A stretch of DNA of 64,000 nucleotides. Source: Eutypa lata. Lineage: Eukaryota; Ascomycota; Sordariomycetes; Xylariales; Diatrypaceae. Under the pieces are notes generated by a model. The model did no database searches, was not told where the DNA came from, and saw nothing but the letters and a program-made list of their open reading frames with translations. Positions 36,278-46,581 of this stretch are shown here, one piece after another. Made by a program: the position numbers and the translations under genes. How positions within the stretch are numbered: the stretch's first letter is position 1; every line of letters starts with the position of its first letter. The DNA lies in the NCBI GenBank assembly GCA_022661535.1, contig JAKULF010000006.1, positions 124,001 through 188,000 of the forward strand, given 5' to 3'.

Positions 36278-38925
36278 TTACAACTTGTCGTAGTACTATA
36301 GATGATGGTTAGCGGATGACGATGTCTGTAGAATGATATTTGGTTACTTACGTTCTCGTATCCCGGAACTTCCACCTTGATACCCTTGCGCTTACGCATA
36401 GTCTGGACGACCTTTCCAACCAAGGAGGTGGGGTCGAGCGGTGAGCCACCAGGGAGGACCTGCCAGTGGTCGAAGACCAATTGAGGGAAGGCCTGGCCAG
36501 AGGTGGCTTGTCTGAGATCGGCGTTGAAACCGAAAGACTCCATAACAGGCAGATAGGCCTTGATGGTGAAAAGAGGAGTACCAGGGCGCTGCTCTTCGTG
36601 GAAGACGTGACCACGTCTTCGAGTCAGGACACCGTAGACACCACCCATGGTCGACTCGTTGACCTGGATCTCGACCAAGAAGACGGGCTCCTGGAGTGCA
36701 GGCTCAGCAAGGAGCGTGGCAGCGTACAGGACGCGTCTAGCCGTAGGAATAACCTGACCACCACCACGGTGAATAGCATCAGCGTGCAGGGTAACATCAA
36801 GGATGTTGTAACGGACGGATCGCATTGGCTCCTCGGCAATAGGACCCTCGCGTGTAGCCCATTGGAAACCGGAAACAACGGAATCCTTGATTTCGTTAAG
36901 GTACTGCACAGCCTTGGTCTGGTCAATGAGCAAGTTGGCACCGGTGGTATCTGGACCGAAGCACCAAATCTTTCGGGCGTCGGTGACATCCCAGCCGAAG
37001 TCATCGGCCAAGATACGGGCACGAGCCTTGAAATCGTCACGGGGACCAATCTTGCCATCCTCAATGGTCTTAGCCAGCTCCTCGTCCATAGGCTCCGCAA
37101 CCATGTACAGACGGTTGTGCTTGTTGGGTGACTTAGAAAGGGCCGTCATGCTAGACTTGCCGGCGACAGTCTCACGGTATTGGACGACAGGGTCGGAAAT
37201 AATGAGGGGAACACCAGCGTGGTCATGCTCAAGATCGTTCAAGCAGATCTCAAGATGCAATTCACCAGCACCAGCGACGACGTGCTCGCCGGACTCGTTA
37301 GACGAGGTCAAGACACAAGGGTCAGACTTTGACAGACGCTTGAGACCTTCAACCAACTTGGGGAGATCCTGGGCGTTCTTGACCTGAACGGATCGTTGCA
37401 CAACAGGGGAGACGGAGAATTTCATGACCTTGAGGTTGTGGGCTGTATCGATAGTGCTGAGGGTACCAGACTTGAGCAAGAACTGGTCAATACCAACCAG
37501 ACCAACAATGTTGCCAGCGGGCATGTCATCGATAGGCTCAACCTTGCCACCCATCATCAGAACGGTACGCTGGATGGTCTTGATGAACAGGTCTTCCTTC
37601 TTGCCAGGGACATAGTTGGGACCCTGGATGCGGACCTTCAGGCCGGACCTGACGGTACCGGAGAAGACACGACCGAAAGCGTAGAAACGACCCTTATCGG
37701 AAGTCGGCACCATCTTAGAGACGTACAGCATGAGAGGACCCTTAGGATCGCAGTCTCGGATACCGATGGCGGCCTCATCGTCCATAGGACCCTCGTACAA
37801 AGTCTCAACGCGGTACTTTTGGGCGGTAGTGGGGGATGGAAGATGGAGAATCATCATTTCCAGAAGAGAGTCGGCAGCGGGCAGGAAAGCCTTCATGACA
37901 GACTTCAGGAGCTGCTTGCCCTCCTTATCGGCTTCTGAAGAAGGGAGCTTGAGCTCCAGCTTCTCTAGAAGGGTCTTGGTCTCCTCCTTCTTGAAGTTCA
38001 TGACAGCAGAGAAGATCTTGAAGATGGGATCCAAAATGAACTGGTTGAAAGCTCGCTCCAGCTCCTTACCTTCATGGTTACTCTTCGTAGTCCACTTCTT
38101 GGTCTTCGGGTTGAAGTAGTTGTCGCCCTATTCAAGCTATTAGTTACTTCGTGTCCTTCGGCTCTACTAATACAGGTTACTCACCCAAAGACGCTCCATC
38201 ATCTTGTTTCGGTCAACACCGAACTTCTTGGCATAACGGTTAGCGAACTGGCGGATAGTGAATGCCCAACCGTGAAGACCGGAACCGAAGGCGACAGTTC
38301 CCTTATCAGGGTAGACCTGAAGATCGCCTAGGGACTTGTCAAGATAAGTAGAGATGACGACATTGACGGACTCGACAGTTCTGGAGAACGACTGGTACAA
38401 GTCCTCCTTGCTGACTTGGAGCTCAAGAAGAGCACGATCAACCTTGTTGATAACGACAACAGGCTTGATACGCTCAGTCAAAGCCTGACGTAAGACAGTC
38501 TCTGTCTGGACACAGACACCCTCGACAGTGTCGACAACGACCAGAGCACCGTCAGTAACTCGAAGAGCGGCAGTGACCTCGGAGGAGAAGTCAACGTGAC
38601 CCGGTGAATCAATCAGGTTAATCAAGAAGTCCTTGCCATCCGCCTTCTGGCCCACGATATCCTTAATATCCTCCTCATGCTCCAAAGAAGCATACAGCGA
38701 AATGGCAGTCGACTTGATGGTAATACCGCGTTCTTGTTCGTCCGCTCGAGTGTCCATACCTCGCTGGTCACCCGCCTTTGCAGTAGAAATGATACCAGCT
38801 TTGGCCAAGAGGGAGTCGGTTAGGGTGGATTTGCCGTGATCGACGTGGGCTATGACCGACATATTTCGGACATTTCCAGGTTTTTTCATAAGAGCGCGCA
38901 GCTCTTCGGTAGTGAAGTTCACCAT
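36278..38925 (-). CDS. EFT2: Translation elongation factor 2 (eEF2)
   Basis: Three exons (38925-38185, 38127-36352, 36295-36278) join to 844 residues, the normal fungal length. eEF2 is the GTPase that drives ribosome translocation. The G-domain has AHVDHGKST (G1), a switch I with [19 protein letters not shown] (G3) and NKVD (G4). The tip of domain IV has [14 protein letters not shown], whose His (of IHRGGGQ) is the diphthamide residue. The protein ends GYENYYDKL; the last exon codes only YYDKL and stop in 18 bases, found by reading through the GTAAGT donor at 36,351. Introns are 57 and 56 bp. Codon use is strongly C-ending, as expected for high expression. The upstream minus strand is pyrimidine-rich, common for such promoters. 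The symbol follows yeast usage. Confidence 0.98.
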
Positions 38926-40146
38926 GGTTTCGGTATTGTCGTGGCGATCCTGCTATGTGGTGGTGATGTGGTGGGATGGTGGCTCTCGATGCGGGGCTAC
39001 AAAAGTGCCTTCCGTCTATAAAGCGACCAAGGTACTCTCTTGTGGAAGGGAGTATCGACCGGCGAGATAAACCAGGAAAATAGAATAAATGAAATAAATG
39101 TAGTCGCAAGCAACTACACCGGTAAGGAGTGCTTTGAGGGAGAAAATTTTTGGTCAGAAGAAATCGGGTGATGGAATTAGAGAGGAGGAGGGCGATGCGG
39201 GGCAATTAGACTAGTGGGTCCTTAAGCAATTTTTAGAGAACCCCGCTACATGCGCATTGTCGATTGTGCACTGCACTATGCTAAATCTGATGGTTATTAT
39301 TTTGCCGAAAGGAGTTTATATGTATAAATTATGTTCTACGTATTATACCATATCTAACTAGTGTCACTATGCAATATATTCCTACTGTAAGTCTACCTAT
39401 TCTGCTATTGCATGTTGTGTGTATGTACTCAGGTACCCCGAAAATTTGCAGTTTTCATAACTTTGTGTGGGAACTGCAGGTGGGCTTTGTGGGCTTTTAG
39501 CCCTCGATTGCTTATTTGCCTATCTATGTACGTACATCAATTCTAAGGTCTGAGGTACATACATGCCCCTCATCCGCCCCTCGTCAAATAGACGTCATAT
39601 AAATGAGTCTTACTTCCGAACGATGAGTAATTGGGCCAAAGAAAATAAAGTCAAAAACCCAGATACCGAACTGCTAGAGGAAGATGGCCAGACTCGATAG
39701 AAAATACTCCTCTTTTACATAGTATTGCGCAGTACTAGATGACATTGTGGGTAGACGAATGTACAAATCTCGTGTGACTACTTCGTATAAACCCACCAAT
39801 ACAGCAAGATTAGGACCCAAGTTTTTATCAAGATAATAGACAAATACACCTTATCTATTAATATGTAAATTTGAATAAGCTTATAATTATAATGCTAAAT
39901 ATGGAATAATCATTGATTATTACTTTCGGAGTAAAGATTATTCGAATTGGAGCTTTTAAAGTGTCAACAACTTGGGGACCTTAGTTAAGTGTATGCATTA
40001 CTTAACTGGTACTGTATCATGCCGATTGACTCATTCGGACTTAGCTTAGGATTTACCTTATCGCCTTGTCTCCCATCTTAAGTTTTCGGTGTACGAATCA
40101 TCGTATAGCCCAATTAGGAAAGTACTTATGAAGCTATGCTATATTT
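38926..40146. other. eEF2 promoter and AT-rich flank
   Basis: The eEF2-proximal 300 bases hold the pyrimidine-rich (minus strand) leader. From about 39,240 the sequence is AT-rich and noncoding, and it carries one of the two 81-bp MITE-like elements (39,868-39,948). Confidence 0.5.
39868..39948. mobile_element. MITE-like 81-bp element, copy 1
   Basis: AATTTGAATAA at one end is matched by inverted ATTATTCGAATT at the other, around an AT-rich centre. The 81-bp element at 42,648-42,728 has the same ends and exactly the same length. Aligning one with the reverse complement of the other gives about 51 of 81 identical positions without gaps, by my hand count. No target-site duplication is clear and no coding capacity exists. 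A small non-autonomous DNA transposon is the likeliest reading; chance similarity in AT-rich DNA is the alternative. Confidence 0.45.
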
Positions 40147-40911
40147 GTGTTTATATTCATGAAGCTTAAAAATGCTGCAATATGGATTTACGGCTATTGA
40201 TGGCCGCAATGATGCCGGCCTGCGCATCTTTCATCTGTTAGACCTCGAGGCCGCCGAGTGCAGCGCGGTACGCATTGGGCATACCTACCCAATTCGGATT
40301 GACATTGACGAGGACATTAAAGAAAAAGACGTATCCGCCCGAAACCAATGGCATCTGCGGCCACTCCGGCAACATGACGAAATCCACGAAGTAACGACCC
40401 ACGATCAACAGCGGCTTGCCCTTCTCTCGCTCCGCCGCCAAAAACCAAGTAATAATGTTCAAATCGAGGCCGCAAGTACCTTGATCGTTTGCCACCGTCA
40501 GTGATTTCGTACGGGCCGGGACGGCGAATCCATCGGCTCGGGCTGCAACCAAAGCTCGCAGCACCAGTACAGTCTGCTGGTAATCAGCGGGGTTGGCATC
40601 CAGCCGGTGCTGGACAACCTGAATGAGGGCGTCCAGATCCTCGTATCGTCCCATTCTGGCTGGTTCGCGTTAATGCCGGATCTGTGGTTCAAGGCGGTAG
40701 GAAAAAGAAATGGTTCGGGGTCATGCACAGTCGCTCTTTCAATGCCGCGAAAAGATGCTCGGATCTTTTCAAAGTGGGCAAGAGGCCGAGTGGTGTCGGT
40801 GTTGGTGACGCCGACATAAGTGGGGGCGTAGCCCTTTAAATAGCTTTTCTCATTTCTCCTAGCTAGTTTATACGATATGTAATACAACAACCATATAACC
40901 CCCATTCTCAT
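40147..40911 (-). pseudogene. Broken ORF of unidentified family (frameshift and stop)
   Basis: Two minus-strand frames with strong C/G-ending codons follow each other. 40911 to about 40,640 reads ...GYAPTYVGVTNTDTTRPLA... to NANQPEWDD. From about 40,640 to the TAA at 40,238 a second frame reads YEDLDALIQVVQHRLDANPA...GTCGLDLNIITWFLAAER...FVDFVMLPEWPQMPLV. No GT-AG pair connects them, and a single missing base near 40,640 would. After the TAA the same frame continues protein-like (QMKDAQAGIIAAINSR) to a second stop near 40,169; that TAA is one C-to-T from CAA. Frameshift plus stop suggest a pseudogene. I do not recognise the family; no signal peptide or catalytic motif is plain. It sits between the two MITE-like elements. 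Confidence 0.5.
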
Positions 40912-41165
40912 TTTCTTCGCATCACTATTGGCATTATAGCATTAGAGCAATGAAATCGACTGGTGTTTCAGGTTATCCAACTAACACACATATCTATCTA
41001 TCAAAATGATTACCTAATTTAAGGGACTGCTGTCGTTTGTATGTAGCACGAGGCTTAATACTGATTCTATCTACTTACTTATGTATCAAGCAAACCCTTC
41101 AAGATCTCAGGCCAGTCATTGTCTAGCTAAGTTTCTTGTGGCAGTCGTTTAGCCAGTCATCCAAA

Positions 41166-42199
41166 ATGGGTTCTCCGGCTAGGACTTATCTAGACCTAGT
41201 AAAAACCTGTGACAAGTCAGTTTATCTATGAATAATCGACAGGTTCCCCGTGCTCACTAGATAGCCAGTTTCCCGCATATCGACGTTGCCAATACGCCGT
41301 ATGCCGAGGGAACGGACCCAGCATTCTATCAACTCTTGCTACCAGATGATACTCGTCCCCATGGCTACATCCACCCTTCGGTTGTCCAGAAAATGCCGTG
41401 GACATCTGATTTCGAGATCAGCAATCCAGACGAGCGGCCGCGAACCGTCAGGCTTCTAGACAGCTCCGACGGCAGGGACACACCCGCTGCATGCAATGCC
41501 GCATTCGAGAAGGTGATAAAGGCAGCGCACGATGGCAACGTATTTCAGTCGCTGTCCCGACCTCTACGGGAAGACTTTAGAGTTCTTGGCGCTAAGTATC
41601 CGCCTGTCCAATTGAAGAGATCAGCAGCGGGTCTGTTCGGCGTCGCATGTAGAGGAGCGCACATGACCGTGTACACACGCACCCCAGGAGGATTGAAAAT
41701 CTGGGTCCCTAAACGGAGCGCACACCTAAAGACCTGGCCCGGGAAACTAGACACGAGCGTCGCCGGAGGTGTCAGAGCTGAAGAATCACCCTTTGAATGC
41801 ATCATCCACGAAGCGGACGAAGAAGCCTCGTTGCCGGAAGACCTCGTCCGAAAGAACGTAAAACCTTGCGGGGCGGTCACTTACCTTTGCGAGAGCGGCT
41901 CCGGCTCTGGGGGCGAGTTTGGACTCATGGTACCCGATGTGCTGTATGTGTTTGACCTAGAGGTCGAGCAGGATGTGGTCTTGAAGCCGCAAGATGATGA
42001 GGTTGAGGCGTTTTATCTATGGGATGTGCAGCAGGTGAAAGATGCCTTGCTCCGGGAAGAGTTCAAAACGAATTGCGCACCGGTTATGATCGACTTCTTC
42101 GTCCGCCATGGTATCATCACGGATGATAATGAGCCAGATTACCTCGAAATCGTCACGAGACTACATCGGGTCCTCCCCGTGCCGTTAACGTCCAGATGA
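41166..42199 (+). CDS. Nudix hydrolase with N-terminal DUF4743-type domain
   Basis: Exons 41166-41215 and 41269-42199 (53-bp intron, phase 2) give 326 residues. Exon 1 codes MGSPARTYLDLVKTCD; the junction gives CDNFPH, which fits the start of the DUF4743 domain found before the Nudix fold in fungal proteins like yeast YJR142W. GYIHPSVVQKMPW and WTSDFEI follow. The Nudix part has WVPKRSAHLKTWPGKLDTSVAGG and the Nudix box GVRAEESPFECIIHEADEEASL (about residues 197-218). Within it the usual Arg of REUxEE is His and the late Gly is Ser; the metal-binding EE pair is kept. Relatives act on oxidised thiamine diphosphate forms or similar pyrophosphates, so a housecleaning role is likely but the substrate is not proven. 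It lies between the MITE-like elements. Confidence 0.88.
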
Positions 42200-43084
42200 A
42201 CGAGCAAGGTTCAAAGTATCACCTCGTCTAGTTACTAATCATAGGATGATCTCCTTCTACTATCCACTGTCAATGAACTAAGCAGTCAAGAAACGGCATT
42301 TGAGCTCGGATCTATAGGCAGGTTGGGAATGGCACCTATGACTTTAAGAGACCAAGCTATCCAGTTCTTCTTTTCTTTCCTATACCATGCAAGGTGTTAA
42401 ATGTCAAGTAACTATGAGAACAGCCATATTATTATACCTATAAATTAAGATACAAAAGAACCTTGCGAGTGCTTTTTTATAATAGATTCCCCTGGCTTGT
42501 ATCAATACGGTTGGGATGGATGAACAGAGCATCATGCACTGGTACGCTTGTAGATTGCTTTCCTGTCTCAATTCAATATACCCACTCACTAGATGCGTAT
42601 GCCATATCATAGACAGCATAATGCCTACCGTTATCCCGAATACCTAGAATTTGAATAATACAAATTAAGTGGTTAATAATGGTTGATTATTCCAATATAA
42701 AAAAGGAAGGATTAAGATTATTCAAATTTTATGTTTAGGCTAAAATTACAACCTATAACCAAGACAAAATTGTAACAAAATTACTTACCTGATGTCAGTA
42801 ATTGTAAAGCAGCATGATGTCTTCTTATGAAGGAAAACATCAACTTGTATTGTAAAGGACAAGCTCTCAAGGAGCGGTGAAGGGCCATCCATGTTAGCAA
42901 TTAGGTCTCCTCGTCACATAAACGAGCATCCACCCCTTCGACAGTCTAATGCGTCCCGACTCAACTCAGATAACGACATTCTGACACCTTCCACAACGCC
43001 CCCTCCTTGGTCAAGACCCCAAGCCTCGCCCTCGTCAAATGAATGAGCTCCCTCTTCCCGTCACCAGTCTAATGAGTACCCCCT
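42200..43084. other. AT-rich intergenic with MITE-like copy 2
   Basis: About 0.9 kb downstream of the Nudix gene without coding signal. It contains the second 81-bp palindromic element at 42,648-42,728. Confidence 0.5.
42648..42728. mobile_element. MITE-like 81-bp element, copy 2 (inverted to copy 1)
   Basis: The ends AATTTGAATAAT and ATTATTCAAATT are perfect 12-base inverted repeats. Length equals that of the copy at 39,868-39,948. The centre shares TGATTATTCCA with the reverse complement of copy 1 at the same offset. Flanking duplication is not evident. Confidence 0.5.
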
Positions 43085-43569
43085 CTACCCTGATGGTACC
43101 TGCCGGCACTCCTCTACGACGCCTGTGCCGTTTAGGTACAAGTCATTCAGATGCCCTCCGAGATTCTTGGTGTCGAAAGCTTCTCCCTCCAAGTCGCAAC
43201 CCGACTTCCACGTCGCCCGGACGCTCCGTTTAGGCTGAGAATTGTCAAGGGCGGCCCGTCGATATACATCACGACTGGCATGACGAAATAAAGGACCACG
43301 CAGATAGGAAAAATGATCGCTTTGGTTTTCGCTGCAGTAATGATGTATTATCATTATCGGGATTCAGTAGATGGGCAATGGTGAAGGATAGCTCGTTTAT
43401 ATGACGGAGGCGAGACTTGTGGTCTCGGCCGAGCAGAGAACGACAGAAGGTTGGCGCTGAAGTTATCGAGCCGCTGTCGATGAACTAGAGTATCGCAGGG
43501 AACGTTTGGCTCGTGCAGAGGCTCAGGCAGAGAGAATCGGGCGAGAGAATTGGCTGAGGAAGAGGTCAT
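43085..43569 (-). CDS. Weak candidate gene, unidentified
   Basis: An ATG at 43,569 opens a 71-codon frame beginning MTSSSANSLARFSLPEP. A TATA-like TTTATAAG lies about 40 bases upstream on the same strand. The frame ends near 43,354, where a second frame starts and runs to 43,085 with GCDLEGEAFDTKNLGGHLND and LYLNGTGVVEECRQ. A TACTGCAG acceptor lies near the join, and CAG/GTACC near 43,097 could be a donor. The pieces may be exons of one small gene or relics; I cannot close a single reading frame with confidence and recognise no family. Confidence 0.25.
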
Positions 43570-44683
43570 TGTACAGCAACGATATGCGTAGAGCCTAACA
43601 ACGGCCCCTTATAAAAGAATCAACCGGGTCGGTTGGTTTGTTTACGATGAAAACCTTAGTCACCAAGGGCCTCTTCCAAATGAGCCCAACCATTTCACAG
43701 AGTGCTAGGTTACAAGATGCATCAATGATGTCACATGAGAGTAGCCACTAGTAGAATTATGTATAGGAATCTACGAAAAAGTCTAGATGATACGAACCCA
43801 CAGATTAACAAGGAAATACTACCGATCGATGAGGGCAGAAATGCGAGGAAGCTTGATAGACTCTATACACACTAGCTAGATGAAGAGCAAATAATATATG
43901 TGTTGGGGACACCTTCTCCAAGAGCTTATACCCAACGCATCCTCTTACAGTCTCTGTAATAACCACGCCATTCCACGGGTTGACAAGTAGCTAGAACCTT
44001 TCTCTCTTGGAACATTGATCACAACACCTATGGTTGTCGTCGCCGGCATCGTCGATATTAGTCACCCTGACCATTCAAACTGACCTAGCCCTTATGCTAG
44101 CAACCAGATGACCGTCAACTCACTTCAAGCACCTCGTTGCCATGATGTCAGGTCCGAAGTAGGGGTTAAGATGGTGGTAGACGGTGAAAAGGAAAAGGAG
44201 CTAAGCTTCTTCCCTCGAACTTTAAGCTGTAAGCGGGTGAAAGACAAGGCGAAGGCTTTACTAATATTAAATAGTATAGGATAATTAAGACCTGTACTAT
44301 ACGAAGTATCATTTAAAATATGGACGTCAATAATATTGGTTATCTAATCAGTAATAGTTCAATCCAAGACTTATTCCAACCCTACAAATAATAAATTGTA
44401 CTTTAATTTCCCTAATTTATTTAGTAATAGCATATCTTGATGTGTAGTTTACCAATCCCGGATACGAGATTATGAAGTGCGTTACATATTCACGAATGGG
44501 AAGACTGAAGATATTATCCCTACGTAGGCCCAGATATCTATCATTCACACACTAGTTAAGCAGCATATTATATACAATGTTGACTAGATAGCTAAAGTAA
44601 CTCATACTATATTAATTACTATGATCACCCATGATATCACCAGCATCTAACCCCTTCCCCTAAACAACCTCACCACGGTATGC
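43570..44683. other. Intergenic, AT-rich, nothing recognised
   Basis: 1.1 kb between the weak candidate and the SET gene. It is AT-rich from 44,260 to 44,640, with many short TA-type palindromes but no gene. Confidence 0.5.
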
Positions 44684-45601
44684 CTATATGCTCAGTACCT
44701 CAGCCTCCTTCCTTCTCCAGTCCACCGCTGCCTCATCATCGCCCAAAACCGACGAAAGCTTACCCGCGTATCCGTACGCCTGAGGTAGGTAATCCACCAG
44801 GGCCTCCTCCTCTAGCATCTGCACCAGTTCCTCCGCCCAGCGCAGGAGCTGCAGGTTCTCGCCGAGAGCAGCAATACCATCATTACCGCGTCCTTCGGGG
44901 TTCTCATTGAGGGTCAGCAGCAACACGCCCATTCTCGCCCTCCGGGAATCAGTCTCTCCCTGGTCCACACACACCGCGCAGTCGCACGTGAACCCATACT
45001 GTGCCAGCCGCTGCTGCCTCTCCGCGGCCGTCATCAAGAGGTTCACGTACGTGACGGTGATCTCCTCACCGGCTTCGATATCACGGGCGGCGACCCAGTC
45101 CACGCGGTCTCCCCTCGCGGCAGGGTTCCACAGGTGGGCCGCGTTGGGCCGGCACGAGTGGTTGACCCGCGCCAGGCGCGGGAACATGGCGCTGCGGCCA
45201 CTCGGGAGCATGTACGCGTTGCTGCGGAGGATGAAGAGGTTCCGCTGCTGGGCGTCGTTGCTCGTCTCGTGCGGTTCCCGGTGTTCGTGGCAGGCGTAGA
45301 ACTCGGCCTGCTCTTCCTCGGGCAGGCTGGCCACCGCCTTGTTCACGGCCGAGATCACCTCGTCTACGCGGAATCCGCGCCCCGGCTGGAACTCCGGCGG
45401 TTGGATCGAGAAGAGCGGGTCTTCGGCGTGGATCTGCGTCCCCGCGGCGATGCGCCGCGTGGCGAAGACGCCCCGCCCCTTTCCCGGGGAGAGTCGGACT
45501 TCCCAGAGTGAATCTGGAGGGGTGACATCTGCTCGTGCTTTCGGTTGAGAAGACGAGTTGTTCGTGTTAAGGGAGACATGGTCTGGCTCCCCGTCGTTCA
45601 A
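44684..45601 (-). CDS. SET-domain protein (putative lysine methyltransferase)
   Basis: A single exon of 305 residues from ATG 45,601. After a short disordered start comes LWEVRLSPGKGRGVFATRRI (about 32-51), the SET-N block. NHSCRPNAAH near residue 148 is the SAM/active-site pseudoknot strand, and GEEITVTYVNL near 178 holds the catalytic Tyr. The post-SET-like CDCAVC near 209 can bind zinc. This order fits the SET5/SMYD-like proteins common in ascomycetes. The domain moves a methyl group from SAM to lysine of histones or other proteins; the target is unknown. A helical C-terminal part (LRWAEELVQMLEEEALVDYL) resembles the tail of SMYD-type proteins. No intron is needed. It is GC-rich compared with both AT-rich flanks. 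Confidence 0.85.
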   Translation of the reverse strand: MNDGEPDHVSLNTNNSSSQPKARADVTPPDSLWEVRLSPGKGRGVFATRRIAAGTQIHAEDPLFSIQPPEFQPGRGFRVDEVISAVNKAVASLPEEEQAEFYACHEHREPHETSNDAQQRNLFILRSNAYMLPSGRSAMFPRLARVNHSCRPNAAHLWNPAARGDRVDWVAARDIEAGEEITVTYVNLLMTAAERQQRLAQYGFTCDCAVCVDQGETDSRRARMGVLLLTLNENPEGRGNDGIAALGENLQLLRWAEELVQMLEEEALVDYLPQAYGYAGKLSSVLGDDEAAVDWRRKEAEVLSI

Positions 45602-46581
45602 GAGTGGTTCCTCGCACTAGTAATAGATTAGTATCTTTCAAAGTTTAGCTTCTGGGCAAAGAAGGGGTAGCTGACTGAAGTGTCCGAATACTGTAGCTGT
45701 AATATTGTCGCAGGGCATATGCCTTGACTGTCTATACTTAGTGCATAGTTGGCGTGGGTATAGCCTAGTGCCAGCACCAGCCCGAGGTACGACCAGCGCA
45801 TTTCAATAGTATGCTCTTTAGATGATAGTAAATAAATATTGACTAAGTAGCTACATAATCATGTCAATGATGAAAGATACCCATAAGCATATATTGGAGA
45901 TAAGGTTGAAACATCAGTGTTTCGGCAGCCCCTTTTCGATCTTAGTGTAGCAAACCCCTGCTGGGACCCACATAACATATATTATTGTCGTTAACTACAT
46001 CCTCTTTCACTGATTGAGCACTTCCATAAGACAAGCTATGTTGTCAACACGTACAGACGTCATAGACTAAAATATGCCGTCTCTATATAGCCTCCTTATC
46101 CATTACCTAGATAGGTACATATAGTAGCAGAGTAAGTATGGCAACTATCATGACCAATACGTCCCCACACGCTTCCAAACTGTACACTCAGACTACCTAG
46201 TTAACGCATCCCTAATAATCCTCGAGGCCAGCTCGTGACAAGCTGGAAGACGATATACAGAAGTCGCGACTCCTTGGACATCCCTTATAAACTACACTAA
46301 TTAGTTCACCATAGAACATGAATGAAAGAAGCAACAAGTTCTGTATTAAAACCCCTATGCATTACCGAACCCTAGCAGACTTTTGATGTCACCATTCTAA
46401 TTAAACACCTAACTAAACGAGAATGCCCATTTTATCCCTTTCCTTCTATTCCCTATGAACCCGCACCACCCCTATTGAAAATATCCGAGTGGCTATATTA
46501 TACTATATGCGATACAGCATAACACAATATGCAAATCTCTCTCTCTCTCTTTCTCTTTCATACTACAACACTCACGAACCC
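45602..46581. other. Intergenic with CT repeat
   Basis: 0.98 kb between the SET start and the CSF1 stop. It includes a (CT)n run at 46,536-46,560 just beyond the CSF1 3' end. No gene is seen. Confidence 0.5.
46536..46560. repeat. (CT)n microsatellite
   Basis: Eight or so CT units followed by TTCTCTTTC, within the probable CSF1 3' UTR region. Confidence 0.8.

Noticed and set aside
36466..37131. Long open frame opposite eEF2 (221 codons)
   Set aside because: Antisense shadow of a highly codon-biased gene, with no independent support.
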